Shown piece after piece: positions 8,480 to 17,864 of a stretch of DNA of 64,000 bases. This stretch comes from Ilyomonas sp964249755. GTDB taxonomy: Bacteria > Bacteroidota > Bacteroidia > Chitinophagales > Chitinophagaceae. Under the pieces are notes generated by a model. It had not been told where the DNA came from and did no database searches. It was given only the letters and a program-made list of their open reading frames with translations. The translations under genes were made by a program, and so were the position numbers. The DNA lies in assembly GCA_964249755.1 (NCBI GenBank), contig CAXUDB010000001.1, forward strand, positions 124,001-188,000, given 5' to 3'. Within the stretch, counting starts at the first letter, position 1, and the number at the start of each line of letters is the position of its first letter.

Positions 8480-8980
8480 ATGGAAAAAGAAAGTTTATTG
8501 GTTGACATACGACCTATTGAAGCAAAGGACAATGCCGCCATCGCAGCCATCATCCGCGCGGTGCTTACTGAGTTCAATGCAGCCAAATGCGGTACGGTTT
8601 ATTACGACCCGACCACGGATGATTTGTATCACCTGTTCCAGCAAGATAAATCGGCTTACTTTATTGCCGAAAAGGAGGGCAAAGTAGTAGGTGGTTGTGG
8701 TGTTTATCCAACCGAGGGTTTGCCGGAAGGATGCTGCGAGCTGGTGAAGCTATATCTCTTGCCCGAAGCCCGCAAAACCGGTCTGGGCAAGCGCTTGATA
8801 GAAGAAAGCATAGCCGTTGCAAAAACGTTCGGCTATACACAGATGTACCTCGAATCGCTGCCAGAGCTTACAAAGGCAGTAAGTTTATATGAGAAACTGG
8901 GTTTTAGTTATTTGCCTTCGGCTTTAGGCGACAGCAAACATTTTGGTTGTAGTTTGTGGATGATAAAGGAACTGATTTAA
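8480..8980 (+). CDS. GNAT family N-acetyltransferase
   Basis: 166 aa. The acetyl-CoA fold is indicated by IRPIEAKDNAAIAAIIR at the start and VGGCGVYP (strand beta4). These are followed by ELVKLYLLPEARKTGLGKRL, the pyrophosphate-binding motif A in the form R-x-x-G-x-G-K/R, and by LYEKLGFSYL (motif B). Family enzymes transfer an acetyl group from acetyl-CoA to an amine; the substrate cannot be told from sequence. It is divergently placed from the 6639-8375 gene with a 100-bp A/T-rich gap that presumably holds both promoters. Length is normal. Confidence 0.88.
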   Translation: MEKESLLVDIRPIEAKDNAAIAAIIRAVLTEFNAAKCGTVYYDPTTDDLYHLFQQDKSAYFIAEKEGKVVGGCGVYPTEGLPEGCCELVKLYLLPEARKTGLGKRLIEESIAVAKTFGYTQMYLESLPELTKAVSLYEKLGFSYLPSALGDSKHFGCSLWMIKELI

Positions 8981-9084
8981 TGTATGATGTAAGGTGTGGG
9001 ATGTGTGATGTAATCAGTAATTAGCTGTAATCTCTACTAAGGCAAAAACGAATTGCTTTATCTTCATTTTAAAAATTATCCAGC

Positions 9085-9846
9085 ATGAAAATTATCCGGT
9101 TGCTTCTGATCACTTTTTTCTTTCAGGCTTGTCTCTTCACTGCCTCCTTGGCCCAAAAACAATTTAAAGTTTTACTCATCACCACAACACGCGGCTGGCA
9201 TCACGAGTCGTTGCATGCCGGCGTATTAGCCGTACAGGATTTGGGCAGGCGAAACTTTTTCGATGTAGATTTATTGCAGGACCCGAATGGCATCACCGAT
9301 AAAAGCCTGGATCAATACGCGGCAGTTATTTTCCTGAATACAACCGGGGATATTTTCGATTCAGCACAGCAAAAAGTGATGGAGCGCTTTATTGAGAAAG
9401 GCAGAGGTTATGTGGGTATTCACAGTGCGTCCGATACAGAATACGATTGGGATTGGTACACCAAACTGGTGGGTAGAATGTTCTATATACATCCTACTAT
9501 ACAAACTGCGCAGCTTACTATTCTGGATGCTAAGTTCCCCGGTTTGCAAGGCTTCGCCAATAACAAGCTATGGACAGATGAATGGTATCAGTTCAGCCCC
9601 GAAACCATTACTGGTTTGCATTATATTCTCTCTGTAGAGGAAAGCTCTTACAACCCAAAAACCGACTGGGGAACGAAAAAAGGAGAAGGTATGGGTAAGC
9701 TGCATCCAATTGCATGGTATCATGAGTATGATGGCGGACGCGCTTTTTATACAGCTTTGGGGCACATGCCTTCCGATTTTAGCGATGATGCATTTTTGAA
9801 TCACCTGTATGCAGGCATTTTTTGGGCAGCAACGGGTAAGAAATAA
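9085..9846 (+). CDS. secreted ThuA domain protein
   Basis: 253 aa with a signal peptide (residues 1-23, ending SLAQ) and then one ThuA domain. This is a class I glutamine amidotransferase-like fold with the family motifs TRGWHHES, YAAVIFLNTTGDIF, FIEKGRGYVGIHSASD and PIAWYHEYDGGRAFYTALGHMP. ThuA-type proteins are found with sugar-utilisation and trehalose genes; in Bacteroidota they are often exported and act near DUF1080 proteins, one of which is encoded at 1596-2564. Catalytic chemistry is not established. It ends at a strong two-way terminator shared with the DUF892 gene. Confidence 0.88.
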   Translation: MKIIRLLLITFFFQACLFTASLAQKQFKVLLITTTRGWHHESLHAGVLAVQDLGRRNFFDVDLLQDPNGITDKSLDQYAAVIFLNTTGDIFDSAQQKVMERFIEKGRGYVGIHSASDTEYDWDWYTKLVGRMFYIHPTIQTAQLTILDAKFPGLQGFANNKLWTDEWYQFSPETITGLHYILSVEESSYNPKTDWGTKKGEGMGKLHPIAWYHEYDGGRAFYTALGHMPSDFSDDAFLNHLYAGIFWAATGKK

Positions 9847-9878
9847 GTGTAGAATAGTTAATACAACGTCATAAATAA

Positions 9879-9913
9879 AAAAGACCGGCTTTCAGTAAAG
9901 CCGGTCTTTTTTT
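9879..9913. terminator. bidirectional terminator
   Basis: A 14-bp perfect stem (9879-9892 with 9897-9910, core AAGACCGGCTTT) with a 4-nt loop. A-rich on the left and T-rich on the right, it serves both the ThuA gene and the convergent DUF892 gene. Confidence 0.9.
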
Positions 9914-9928
9914 ATAAATAAATCCAGT

Positions 9929-10492
9929 TTATTCTTCTTCCGCTGCTTCGTAGTTCACATTGTTTTCGGCAATGCCGGTAAGCAACTGGTCGGTTTGTTT
10001 TTCTTCTTCCAAGGTTTGTTTCAGCAAATCGGCTACTTCTGTCAAACCCAGAGTGGTAGCCAGTTGTGCAAGCCCGCCATAGGTAGAAATCTCGTAATGT
10101 TCTACTTTTTGCGCAGCCAGTATTAAACCTACATCACGTGTAGCTGTGCCTTTTTCGGTATCTTCTATAATGCCTTTGCCTTCTTCAATAATGCCAGCCA
10201 TTGCTTCGCACTTTTTTGCTTGTGCTTTTTTGCCCAGCAACTGAAACACCTGCTCTAATCTGGCTACCTGGTTTTTCGATTGTTCGGTATGGGTTTCAAA
10301 TGCCTGCTGAAGTTCGGCGCTGGTAGCGGCTTTCTTCATTTTGGGCAGTGTGGTTACTATATGTTTCTCTGCCCAGTAAATGTCTTTTAATTCATCGGTA
10401 AAAAACTCTTTCAGCATAGAATCGCTGGCGGCAATGCCGGCTTTGTAAGAGGTGTTGGCAGCGACGGCTGCTTTTTTAGGTGCTTTCGCCAT
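9929..10492 (-). CDS. DUF892 (YciE/YciF) ferritin-like protein
   Basis: 187 aa. After a short Lys/Ala-rich leader the protein is all-helical with the DUF892 motifs: LKEFFTDELKDIYWAEKHI, MKKAATSAELQQAF.THTEQS, QVARLEQVFQLLG and QKVEHYEISTYGGL. The repeated E and E-x-x-H positions suggest a di-iron four-helix bundle. E. coli YciE and YciF are induced by osmotic and general stress. A C-terminal acidic tail ends in EAAEEE. It is a single gene closed by the shared terminator. The N-terminal KAPKKAAV resembles the histone H1-like tail encoded at 56463-56663, which may be convergent low complexity. Confidence 0.9.
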   Translation of the reverse strand: MAKAPKKAAVAANTSYKAGIAASDSMLKEFFTDELKDIYWAEKHIVTTLPKMKKAATSAELQQAFETHTEQSKNQVARLEQVFQLLGKKAQAKKCEAMAGIIEEGKGIIEDTEKGTATRDVGLILAAQKVEHYEISTYGGLAQLATTLGLTEVADLLKQTLEEEKQTDQLLTGIAENNVNYEAAEEE

Positions 10493-10678
10493 GGTATTTT
10501 AATTTTTCTTAAAAGATTAAAGAACCATGCCATGATTAAGCTATCTGTAAAACACGTGGATAACCTTTTTATTACAATGGCGCTTTTATAGCAATTGAAT
10601 AATACACCCCGTTTCCTTAACCTTCCCTTTCTTTGCTACACAACATCGTTCATTACATATCTAACATCATACATTATT

Positions 10679-12130
10679 ATGTCTTCTTATATTTCTAACG
10701 AAACACCGCCGGTTGATGCCGTTATTACCGATATTGTTGATTATGTTCTTACCTACGAAATCAGGAGCGAGCTTGCCTGGCGCACCGCGCAGTATTGCCT
10801 GATTGATACCTTAGGCTGCGGCTTCGAAGCGCTGACTTATCCTGCTTGCACCAAACTATTGGGTCCTGTAGTCGCCGGCACTATCGTTCCCAATGGTGCT
10901 AAAGTGCCTGGCACATCCTACCAGCTCGATCCGGTAGGGGCAGCTTTCAACATCGGAGCTATGGTTCGCTGGCTTGATTTTAACGATACCTGGCTGGCTG
11001 CAGAATGGGGACATCCGTCTGATAATCTGGGTGGCATTTTAGCTGTTGCCGATTGGCTTTCACGCACTGCTGTTGCGGCCGGCAAACCACCTTTGCTAAT
11101 GAAAGACGTATTAGATGCTATGATTCGCGCGCACGAAATCCAGGGCATCATGGCGCTCGAAAATTCCTTCAACCGCGTGGGTTTAGACCACGTGATTTTG
11201 GTGAAATTAGCAACGACAGCGGTGGTAGGAAAACTAATGGGTTTGTCGCGCGATGAGCTAATCAATGCAGTATCGCTGGTATTTGTAGATGGACAAGCTT
11301 TGCGCACTTACCGGCACGCACCTAATACCGGCAGCCGCAAGTCGTGGGCGGCAGGCGATGCGACAGCCAGAGGTGTGCGCTTAGCTATGATAGCCAAGAC
11401 AGGAGAAATGGGATATCCATCGGTATTGTCGGCCAGCATCTGGGGCTTTTATGATGTGTCATTTCGTGGTAAACCTTTTACGTTTCAAAGAACTTATGGC
11501 TCTTATGTGATGGAACATGTGTTGTTTAAAATCTCTTTCCCGGCTGAGTTTCATTCGCAAACAGCCGCAGAAGCTGCAATGACTTTATACAAGAAACTGC
11601 AGGCTGAAGAAAAGACTGCGGAAGACATTCAACACATTCGCATTCGCACACACGAAGCAGCTATTCGGATTATAGACAAACAAGGCCCGCTGCACAACCC
11701 TGCCGACCGCGATCATTGTATTCAGTATATGATTGCGGTACCGCTGATTTGGGGAAGGTTAACGGCATCAGACTATGAAGATGACATTGCAAAAGACCCT
11801 CGTATAGATGAGCTACGCAGCAAGATGGAAACAGTGGAAGACAAAGCGTTTTCGGCTGATTATCTTGACCCCGAAAAGCGTTCGATTGCCAATGCTTTAA
11901 CCATTACTTTAAATGATGGAACAGTGTGGGAAGAAGTGATAGTAGAGTATCCTATCGGGCATAAAAGAAGACGGGAAGAAGGCATTCCGCTGCTGATTGA
12001 AAAGTTTAAAATCAATATAGCCAGAAAGTTTTCTGCCAAACAGCAGGGAGCTATTCTTGATGTAGCCTTAGATAGCGATAAACTGATGAATGTGCCGGTG
12101 AATGAGTTTGTTGACTCGATGGTTATATAA
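10679..12130 (+). CDS. MmgE/PrpD family protein (2-methylcitrate dehydratase-like)
   Basis: 483 aa from the ATG at 10679; the open frame reaches a TTG at 10595 but the added 28 residues are not family-like. The family fold is clear: TAQYCLIDTLGCGFEAL, GAAFNIGAMVRWLDFNDTW, WGHPSDNLGGILAVADWL, and a C-terminal domain ending in the EYPIGHKRRREEGIPLL motif. PrpD dehydrates 2-methylcitrate to 2-methyl-cis-aconitate in the propionate (methylcitrate) cycle; related proteins include cis-aconitate decarboxylase. The D-x-N-D-T and H-P-S-D-N positions match the usual active-site region. No prpB or prpC lies within the window, so the pathway role is inferred from family only. Confidence 0.85.
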   Translation: MSSYISNETPPVDAVITDIVDYVLTYEIRSELAWRTAQYCLIDTLGCGFEALTYPACTKLLGPVVAGTIVPNGAKVPGTSYQLDPVGAAFNIGAMVRWLDFNDTWLAAEWGHPSDNLGGILAVADWLSRTAVAAGKPPLLMKDVLDAMIRAHEIQGIMALENSFNRVGLDHVILVKLATTAVVGKLMGLSRDELINAVSLVFVDGQALRTYRHAPNTGSRKSWAAGDATARGVRLAMIAKTGEMGYPSVLSASIWGFYDVSFRGKPFTFQRTYGSYVMEHVLFKISFPAEFHSQTAAEAAMTLYKKLQAEEKTAEDIQHIRIRTHEAAIRIIDKQGPLHNPADRDHCIQYMIAVPLIWGRLTASDYEDDIAKDPRIDELRSKMETVEDKAFSADYLDPEKRSIANALTITLNDGTVWEEVIVEYPIGHKRRREEGIPLLIEKFKINIARKFSAKQQGAILDVALDSDKLMNVPVNEFVDSMVI

Positions 12131-12368
12131 AATGTAATGAAAGCTTTGCTGTACTTTTATAGCTGATGCAAAGGGCTATCAGTTAAACGAAAAAGTTGCC
12201 GATCTCTTGCAGAAACTTTCCTGCCGGAGATGCGGCCTAACCTTTCTCTTATCAGCTATCAGCCAATATAAGTATAGCGCGCTGTTTATTTATAGCTATT
12301 GTCTTTCACCTAATAATTTTTACGATGCTGTAAAAAGTTTCTACCTTACTCTTATTAAATCTTGCCGT

Positions 12369-12752
12369 ATGACACATCCTATCGCTTCACGCATAGCCGT
12401 GATTATTCTCGCTATTGTAATGATTGTGTTTGGTGTTTATCATTTTATGGCTCCGCAAACCCTCATGGGTTATGTGCCCGAGTTTCTGCCCGGTGGCATT
12501 ATCTGGGTTTATTTTGCAGGTGCGGCTTTCATTCTTGCCGCCATTGCTTTCATCATTCACAAGCAGGTACGGCTGGCAGCTTACCTGCTGGCTGCGCTGC
12601 TCATTATTTTTGTACTTACCATTCATCTTCCCAATTATCTCCATGCCGGCAGCACCGACATGAAACAGTCAGAGTTTGTAAACCTGCTGAAAGACACTGC
12701 CCTCGCAGCTTTTGCGTTGTACATCGGCAGTAATGCAAAAAGTTTTGAGTAA
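12369..12752 (+). CDS. DoxX family membrane protein
   Basis: 127 aa from the ATG at 12369; the frame is open for 54 codons before it, but that part has no family character. Four membrane helices are visible, with the DoxX signature VFGVYHFMAPQTLMGYVPEFLPGG after the first helix and the third/fourth helix pair RLAAYLLAALLIIFVLTIHLPNYL. Function is unknown; family members are small inner-membrane proteins sometimes coupled to redox enzymes. A second DoxX-like protein is encoded at the left edge of the window, but the two are only distantly similar. Confidence 0.82.
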   Translation: MTHPIASRIAVIILAIVMIVFGVYHFMAPQTLMGYVPEFLPGGIIWVYFAGAAFILAAIAFIIHKQVRLAAYLLAALLIIFVLTIHLPNYLHAGSTDMKQSEFVNLLKDTALAAFALYIGSNAKSFE

Positions 12753-13092
12753 GGCATTTCTTCATTCAACACCACAACAATTGCTTTTGTAAGTATTGCT
12801 TTCCGGCAAAAAGAAACTCATTTCTGCTGGTGCCATTGCTATGCAGTTAATGATAGACTATTGTGTTGGAGCAGGAAAGCAGCGTCAGGTACGAGGCATA
12901 ATTCTTGATAATTTCTGGCAGTTTGTTGTCGTGCCCTTTTACTTTACAGATTTAGAAGTGGTAAGTTTTTGTAAAAGAAAGGAGAAGTGGCGGAGTTACA
13001 CATAGCCATAACAGTAGTTTCCGGGTATTTTTGCAATACCCTGATGAATATTAGTAAACCCTAAAAGACAAGACCAGAACAGGTTTCTATTT
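12753..13092. other. 340-bp gap with no supported gene
   Basis: A 69-codon frame (12796-13005) shows no family features, no signal peptide and no plausible start region. The only structure seen is the hairpin and promoter-like box at 13023-13041. Confidence 0.5.
13023..13041 (+). promoter_or_regulatory. TAnnTTTG promoter box inside a small hairpin, upstream of the flippase gene
   Basis: TATTTTTG at 13026-13033 fits the Bacteroidota -7 box exactly and lies about 60 bp before the ATG at 13093. The same stretch forms a 7-bp stem (GGGTATT with AATACCC) around TTTGC. No good -33 TTTG is visible at the usual spacing. Confidence 0.4.
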
Positions 13093-14643
13093 ATGGAAAA
13101 GAATGTACTACGGTGGAACTTTATTTTTCAGTACGGTTGGGTGCTGACCAATATGTTCAACTCGATCCTGCTGCTTCCGCTTTATGTAAAAAATATTGAC
13201 AACGATACTTTAGGTGCTTGGATAGCCGCCAGCAGCATCCTCAACTGGATGACTTTAGCCGATCCTGGCGTGGGCGAAGTGCTGCAACAAAACATCGCCG
13301 AATACCTGGGCAGAAAACAGTTTGGCGAAATCAGCCGCTCTATCGGTTCCGGTTTTGTGGCTTCGGGCATGATTGTTCTCATTGCAATCCTGTTTGGTTT
13401 TGGCTGCTTTTTCTTTGTTGGCAATATCATCAATAAAGATGTTTCTCTCTATCCGCATCTGGCTGCTGCATTGATGATTACCATTGTGTCAACCGGCATG
13501 TCGCTAGTATCGTTCACGTTGTCCGGCATTAACCAGGGGTTGCACAATTCAGCGCATGTAGCCATTTCTTCCCTGTCGGCTAACTTCCTGTTCCTGTTTG
13601 TAAATCTCGCGTTTTTATACACCGGTTTTGGGGTCATGTCTATTGCCATTGCCAATCTGGCGCGGGCTTTATTTATCAACGGCTACAATATCACCTCTAT
13701 GCTAAAGCTGCTGAAGCGGGAAAAAATTCCGGTTATCTGGGACCGGATTCATTTTAAGCGGTTCATCAAAATATTCTCTTTCACCTCGGCCTCAAAAATC
13801 ATTTCCGGTTTATCGTATAGCGTAGATACGCTGGTGCTGGCGCGCTTCATTCCATTAAGTATGATTACGGTATACGAGATTAATAAACGCCCTATTAACT
13901 TAGCCAGCACCTTAGTTGGCAGACATTCGGTGGCGCTGATGCCTTCTATCTCTCATGCCTACGGCACCGGCGATAAAAAATCTATCATCGATTTAATTTA
14001 CAAGCAATTCAAGTTCTACAGTTATTCTGCTCTGTTCCTGGGGTTAATTTTTACGCTTACTTACAGTGACCTGATTACTCTTTGGGCCGGTAAGGGAAAA
14101 TACATCGGCGACACCATCCTGCTGATGCTGGTGGTATACAATTTTCTTACACTCATTTCTTATTTTATGAGCAATATGGGCTACGCACTGGGAGATATTA
14201 AAAAAAATAGCCAGTTCAATATTGTGCGCAACCTCATTTATGGTGTACTGCTCTACTTCGCCGCGCGCAATTATGGCATCATGGGAACGCTTGTCGTATC
14301 ACTTACGCTTATGCTGGTAGCCGACTTCTTTTACTTTCCTTATAAGGTGTACCGCATGGGTTATTTCTCCGGCGCCATGGTGCGGCGTTCGCTTACGTTG
14401 TGGGCGATTATCATTGCGGCAAGTGCTGCCGTCATCTGGGGTTGCAAAGAAGTAATTAGTAAAATATTAGCGCCCGATATGTATTTCAGCAGGCTGATGG
14501 TGGAAGGAACGGTATTCTTTATTTTCTTCATCGGCTTTCTCTTACTAATAGATAAAGAAGTGCGAACGATGCTGAAAGAAACATGGACGAAACTGGTGCA
14601 GTGGCTGTCATTACGTAAATGGAAAACAGGGGCTGTTAATTAA
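13093..14643 (+). CDS. polysaccharide flippase (Wzx/MVF-type oligosaccharide exporter)
   Basis: 516 aa, about 12-14 membrane helices. The N-terminal helices (QYGWVLTNMFNSILLLPLYV, DNDTLGAWIAASSILNWM) and the adjacent LADPGVGEVLQQNIAEYLGR loop are typical of polysaccharide-transport proteins of the MOP superfamily. A second half-repeat begins near residue 215 (FIKIFSFTSASKIISGLSYSVDTLVLARF). Family members flip lipid-linked oligosaccharides across the inner membrane. It converges with a glycosyltransferase/deacetylase pair on the other strand, so the three form a small surface-glycan group rather than one operon. No polymerase or chain-length gene is in view. Confidence 0.87.
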   Translation: MEKNVLRWNFIFQYGWVLTNMFNSILLLPLYVKNIDNDTLGAWIAASSILNWMTLADPGVGEVLQQNIAEYLGRKQFGEISRSIGSGFVASGMIVLIAILFGFGCFFFVGNIINKDVSLYPHLAAALMITIVSTGMSLVSFTLSGINQGLHNSAHVAISSLSANFLFLFVNLAFLYTGFGVMSIAIANLARALFINGYNITSMLKLLKREKIPVIWDRIHFKRFIKIFSFTSASKIISGLSYSVDTLVLARFIPLSMITVYEINKRPINLASTLVGRHSVALMPSISHAYGTGDKKSIIDLIYKQFKFYSYSALFLGLIFTLTYSDLITLWAGKGKYIGDTILLMLVVYNFLTLISYFMSNMGYALGDIKKNSQFNIVRNLIYGVLLYFAARNYGIMGTLVVSLTLMLVADFFYFPYKVYRMGYFSGAMVRRSLTLWAIIIAASAAVIWGCKEVISKILAPDMYFSRLMVEGTVFFIFFIGFLLLIDKEVRTMLKETWTKLVQWLSLRKWKTGAVN

Positions 14644-14853
14644 GCAGCGGCGATTTATAATCCACTATTGAGAGTCATTAAAGCAGCAAAAATTAATCTT
14701 AGCATTTGGTAATAAATGTCTACCGATTGAGAACAACCTTATTGCTTTTATTGTTAGTAAGTAAAGAATGGATAAGATAATAAGGTTGCTTTACTTCTGT
14801 TCATTATAACAATTTTATTAGAGTCTGCCTATTTGTAAAAACAGGCAAAAAAT

Positions 14854-14895
14854 AAGGTACACAAAGAGTATAATTCCTCTTGGTGTACCTTCTTT
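14854..14895. terminator. terminator between the flippase and glycosyltransferase genes
   Basis: A 15-bp stem with one mismatch (14854-14868 with 14877-14891, core AAGGTACAC..GTGTACCTT) is followed by CTTTT on the + side. It lies between two convergent genes and probably serves both. Confidence 0.75.
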
Positions 14896-14923
14896 TCATT
14901 TATGTCTGAGTGGTTCAATAGCC

Positions 14924-16126
14924 CTAATTTACATTCGCTAAACTTGGCTCGCTTCCTACCACCCACATGGCTTTTTTGCCCATGGCTTCGCGGTACACCG
15001 ATAACAGCGAAGACAAATTCTTCTTCGGCGTGTATTTACTTTGGTAGGTGTGCAGCGCGTGCGCCGAAAACTCATTTTTTTTCGCTTCGCTAAAGCTTTG
15101 CCAGCGCTGCAGTTGCCGGTTCAGGCTTGCGGCATTATTGGGTTGAAACAACAAGCCGTTATTATTATGCGTAACAATGGTTTCCATCGCGCCGAGTTTA
15201 GAAGTAATCACCGGTGTGCCGGCGGAAAAGCCTTCTATAATGGTTAAGGGCATGCCTTCATAGCAAACGGATGGTACAATCAGCGCTGCGCATTGTTGTA
15301 GTTCGGCATCAATCACTGCTTTGCCCTGGAAGCCCAGCCATTTAATCTGCGGGTTGCTTTGCTGTGCCATCATTACTTCATCGCGCAACGGTCCATCGCC
15401 AATAATGGTAAGCGGCAAACCATTTGCCACAAAGGCTTTCAGCAACACATCAATTCCTTTTTCGCTCGATAATCTTCCAATGTACAGAAAATGAGAGTCG
15501 CGTGCCGGTGCGGTGTCGGCGGTGTTGGCTTCTATGAAATTGGGCTTCATAATAATCTGGGTTTTTTTCAGTTGCAAATCCGATGATAAAAAGATCGAGC
15601 GGGCTTTTTCGTTCAAGGCAATATACCGGTTCACCTTCCTGAAAGTACCCCAGTGCTTGTGTAGCCAGTTGGCAAATGCCAGCCAAAAAGTAAGCACGCC
15701 GGAGTTGCGATACACTTTCTGTTTCACTGCATCCCACGGAAAGGAACTGTACAGGCTTTTCAGGTAAATTTCGTTGTCGTGAAACAGCGTTCCCGAAGGG
15801 CATAAAAACCGGTAGTTGTGCAGGGTCTTCACCATTGGGATTTTCTTGCGGCTAACTGCACGGACAATAGAAAGCGACGCAGCAAAATGAAGGTTATGAA
15901 TATGTACCACATGAGGCTGAAATTGTTGGATTTTACGGACGGTTTTAATATAGGAAAACGGGTTAAAAGGTAACAGCAGCAGGCTGATGAAGCTATGGCG
16001 GCTGTTGTCGAAAGAAAGCAGTTCCACAGTATGTCCGCTGTTCCGCAGCAGGCGCATTTCGCTCTCTACCACGCTGTCTTCGCCACCGCGTTCTTTGTAC
16101 TTGGTATGGATGAATAAAATTTTCAT
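14924..16126 (-). CDS. glycosyltransferase family 4 (GT-B) protein
   Basis: 400 aa with the two-domain GT-B pattern. The N-terminal domain opens MKILFIHTKYKERGGEDSVV and has VVHIHNLHFAASLSIV and TLHNYRFLCPSG. The C-terminal nucleotide-sugar domain has LYIGRLSSEKGIDVLLKAF, TIIGDGPLRDE and the acidic signature VPSVCYEGMPLTIIEGFSAGTPVI with E-x7-E. These enzymes transfer a sugar from a nucleotide donor to a lipid-linked or surface glycan. The start codon overlaps the stop of the upstream deacetylase gene in an ATGA (16123-16126), so the two are translationally coupled. A terminator lies beyond its 3' end. Confidence 0.9.
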   Translation of the reverse strand: MKILFIHTKYKERGGEDSVVESEMRLLRNSGHTVELLSFDNSRHSFISLLLLPFNPFSYIKTVRKIQQFQPHVVHIHNLHFAASLSIVRAVSRKKIPMVKTLHNYRFLCPSGTLFHDNEIYLKSLYSSFPWDAVKQKVYRNSGVLTFWLAFANWLHKHWGTFRKVNRYIALNEKARSIFLSSDLQLKKTQIIMKPNFIEANTADTAPARDSHFLYIGRLSSEKGIDVLLKAFVANGLPLTIIGDGPLRDEVMMAQQSNPQIKWLGFQGKAVIDAELQQCAALIVPSVCYEGMPLTIIEGFSAGTPVITSKLGAMETIVTHNNNGLLFQPNNAASLNRQLQRWQSFSEAKKNEFSAHALHTYQSKYTPKKNLSSLLSVYREAMGKKAMWVVGSEPSLANVN

Positions 16127-16866
16127 AAAGGGGAAGAAGTAATTGGGTTAAGTAAAGAGGCGTTTCTGATATCTTTATTGGCAACGTATGCAAAATCATT
16201 GCGGTCGCTAATGATGCGGAACAGTTCTTCCAGTTTCTCCCACAAATCAAATTCCTCTATCTCCCACGAATGTCCCCACAGGTGAAAGCAGCCGCCATTC
16301 TTCTCTATCTCGTTCAGGTAACTTTCTGCCAAAGAAGGCAGGCGATACAGCGAATAGCTGCGAAGCCACTGCATCAGGTTGCTCCACCGTCTGCGTTTTG
16401 CAAGGTGCTTGGCGTAGGTAAAAGTGCTGTGCTCATAAACCTGCAGCGTGGTAGGAACTAAAGTGGCAGGCGTTTCTGTTTCTATGCTCAGCAGCTCTGT
16501 AGTGCGCGCAATAGAAAAGCCGGCAGCGCCAACGGCATCAATTGCCTTCTGGTGAAACACACCGCCCGGAAAGCAGAACGATTGCGGCGCACTGCCCAGC
16601 ACATCTGCCAGCCATTCGCGGCAGCCCCCGATTTCATTCTTAAGGGTTACAGCATCGGTAGTGTGCAGCCGGATGTGGTGAATGGTATGACCGCCAATTT
16701 CAAAGCCTTTTGCCAGCTCGGCAATATGTTGCGCCGACATCACTTCGTGTTCCGCATTGTACTTGGGAATGTAGAACGTGCCGGGCAGGTTGTATTTATG
16801 TAGTAGGGCTGCCAGCCTGAAGTCAAGCGGGTGTCCATCATCCCAACTGGTAGTTATTAATTTCAT
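16123..16866 (-). CDS. polysaccharide deacetylase family protein
   Basis: 247 aa from the ATG at 16866, chosen because MKLITTSWDDGH puts the catalytic TSWDDG motif at the usual N-terminal position; the open frame begins six codons earlier. The NodB-like features are D9/D10 in SWDDGH and the metal-binding H60 and H64 in GGHTIHH. The RE/CFPGG region (FCFPGGVFHQ) and a final CFHLWGHSWEIE are also present. Such carbohydrate esterase 4 enzymes remove N- or O-acetyl groups from glycans. No signal peptide is seen, so it probably acts in the cytoplasm on a lipid-linked or soluble intermediate. It is the first gene of a two-gene unit with the glycosyltransferase (ATGA overlap). Confidence 0.88.
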   Translation of the reverse strand: MKLITTSWDDGHPLDFRLAALLHKYNLPGTFYIPKYNAEHEVMSAQHIAELAKGFEIGGHTIHHIRLHTTDAVTLKNEIGGCREWLADVLGSAPQSFCFPGGVFHQKAIDAVGAAGFSIARTTELLSIETETPATLVPTTLQVYEHSTFTYAKHLAKRRRWSNLMQWLRSYSLYRLPSLAESYLNEIEKNGGCFHLWGHSWEIEEFDLWEKLEELFRIISDRNDFAYVANKDIRNASLLNPITSSPL

Positions 16867-17286
16867 ACGGGCGGCGAATTGCAATCAGGCGTATCGAACA
16901 AGCAAATCTAAAAGGTACTGTTGGCTACGCAAGATAGAATATCAGTTTTATATTATGTGATAAAATCGGCTTTGTTATTTACGAATCAGTATATCGGAAC
17001 CGTTTTACTTCTTCTTTGTTTAACGATGCCTTTACTACCCGGCAACGGAATAATGGATGACAGAAACTAACGGTGCCAATAAATTGGCAAAAGAGGAACC
17101 AAGTCAATACTTATTCTTAGTGCGTTCGTTATCAATAGTTTTATGGATGAGTAAGGTTCTTTCCGGGTCGGGTCGTCTTCCTATAATAAGACGGCTTCCC
17201 GCAAGAGGAAACAAGGAGGCTGCCATTTTAGCGTACCTGAAAGAATGGTAGGCTACTTGCAATTAAAGAAACCAATACAATAACAA
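16867..17286. other. 420-bp gap, no gene identified
   Basis: A 64-codon frame at 17057-17251 has no recognisable features. A 6-bp hairpin (CGTCTT at 17174-17179 with AAGACG at 17188-17193) is the only structure noted. It should hold the promoters of the deacetylase gene and of the small membrane protein at 17287, but no clear TAnnTTTG box was found. Confidence 0.45.
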
Positions 17287-17580
17287 ATGAAAAAACAACC
17301 GTCTTTGCAATTCTGTTTGGTTATGGATGCCATTGGTTGCATTCCGTTTATTGCCTTGCCGATCATTGGCGAAGGGTTCGATATTGTTTGGGCGCCCATT
17401 TCCGCCATTATTTTTTATTATGCTTTTGGCGGGCGCAAAGCCACGTTCGGTGCGGCGTTTAGTTTGGTGGAAGAAATTATTCCATTCGCCAATTTCATCC
17501 CCACCTTCACCATTGCCTGGCTGTGGCAGAAATATGTAGTAAAAAAGCCGGAAAACACAATTGTGGTAAAGCCGGCATAA
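17287..17580 (+). CDS. small membrane protein, 97 aa
   Basis: A compact hydrophobic protein with two or three membrane segments (about residues 8-28, 33-47 and 65-82). It contains DAIGCIPFIALPIIGEGFD, the short hairpin WAPISAIIFYYAFGGRK and the acidic segment FSLVEEIIPFANFIPTFTIAW. The pattern, in which helices end in charged E-x-F-D and VEE groups, recurs in uncharacterised Bacteroidota proteins, but I cannot give a family name. The ATG at 17287 follows an A-rich stretch and the gene ends 32 bp before a strong terminator, so it is a single-gene unit. Function unknown. Confidence 0.7.
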   Translation: MKKQPSLQFCLVMDAIGCIPFIALPIIGEGFDIVWAPISAIIFYYAFGGRKATFGAAFSLVEEIIPFANFIPTFTIAWLWQKYVVKKPENTIVVKPA

Positions 17581-17612
17581 ATCTTCAAAAGACCTTTTAA
17601 AAGCTTCGATAG

Positions 17613-17647
17613 AAAAACCCTGGCTGCTCCTCAGCGCAGGGTTTTTT
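17613..17647 (+). terminator. intrinsic terminator after the 97-aa membrane protein
   Basis: AAAAACCCTG at 17613-17622 pairs with CAGGGTTTTT at 17637-17646, with a T6 run. The loop is GC-rich (GCTGCTCCTCAGCG). Confidence 0.85.
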
Positions 17648-17864
17648 AGTGCAGAACACTTCAATGTACCCGTTGCTGTCTTCTCACATCAGCCGGTTTG
17701 GCATCCGTAACGCACGTCATCATTTTTTCTTCCTGCCCTGTTTAAAATTGTCTCCCCGAAACAAAACATTTTCTATATTAGCCTCGCAAAAAACAACCAA
17801 CGATTCGCCGCTGCCAATACCCAAAACAGCAACCACAGTAAACCGCCATCAAAGCAACACAAAT

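Noticed and set aside
12796..13005. 69-codon + strand open frame in the gap before the flippase gene
   Set aside because: No motif, signal peptide or plausible start context, and it overlaps the likely promoter region; it reads like random sequence.
17057..17251. 64-codon + strand open frame in the 16.9-17.3 kb gap
   Set aside because: Arg/Pro-rich composition without recognisable features; probably chance.
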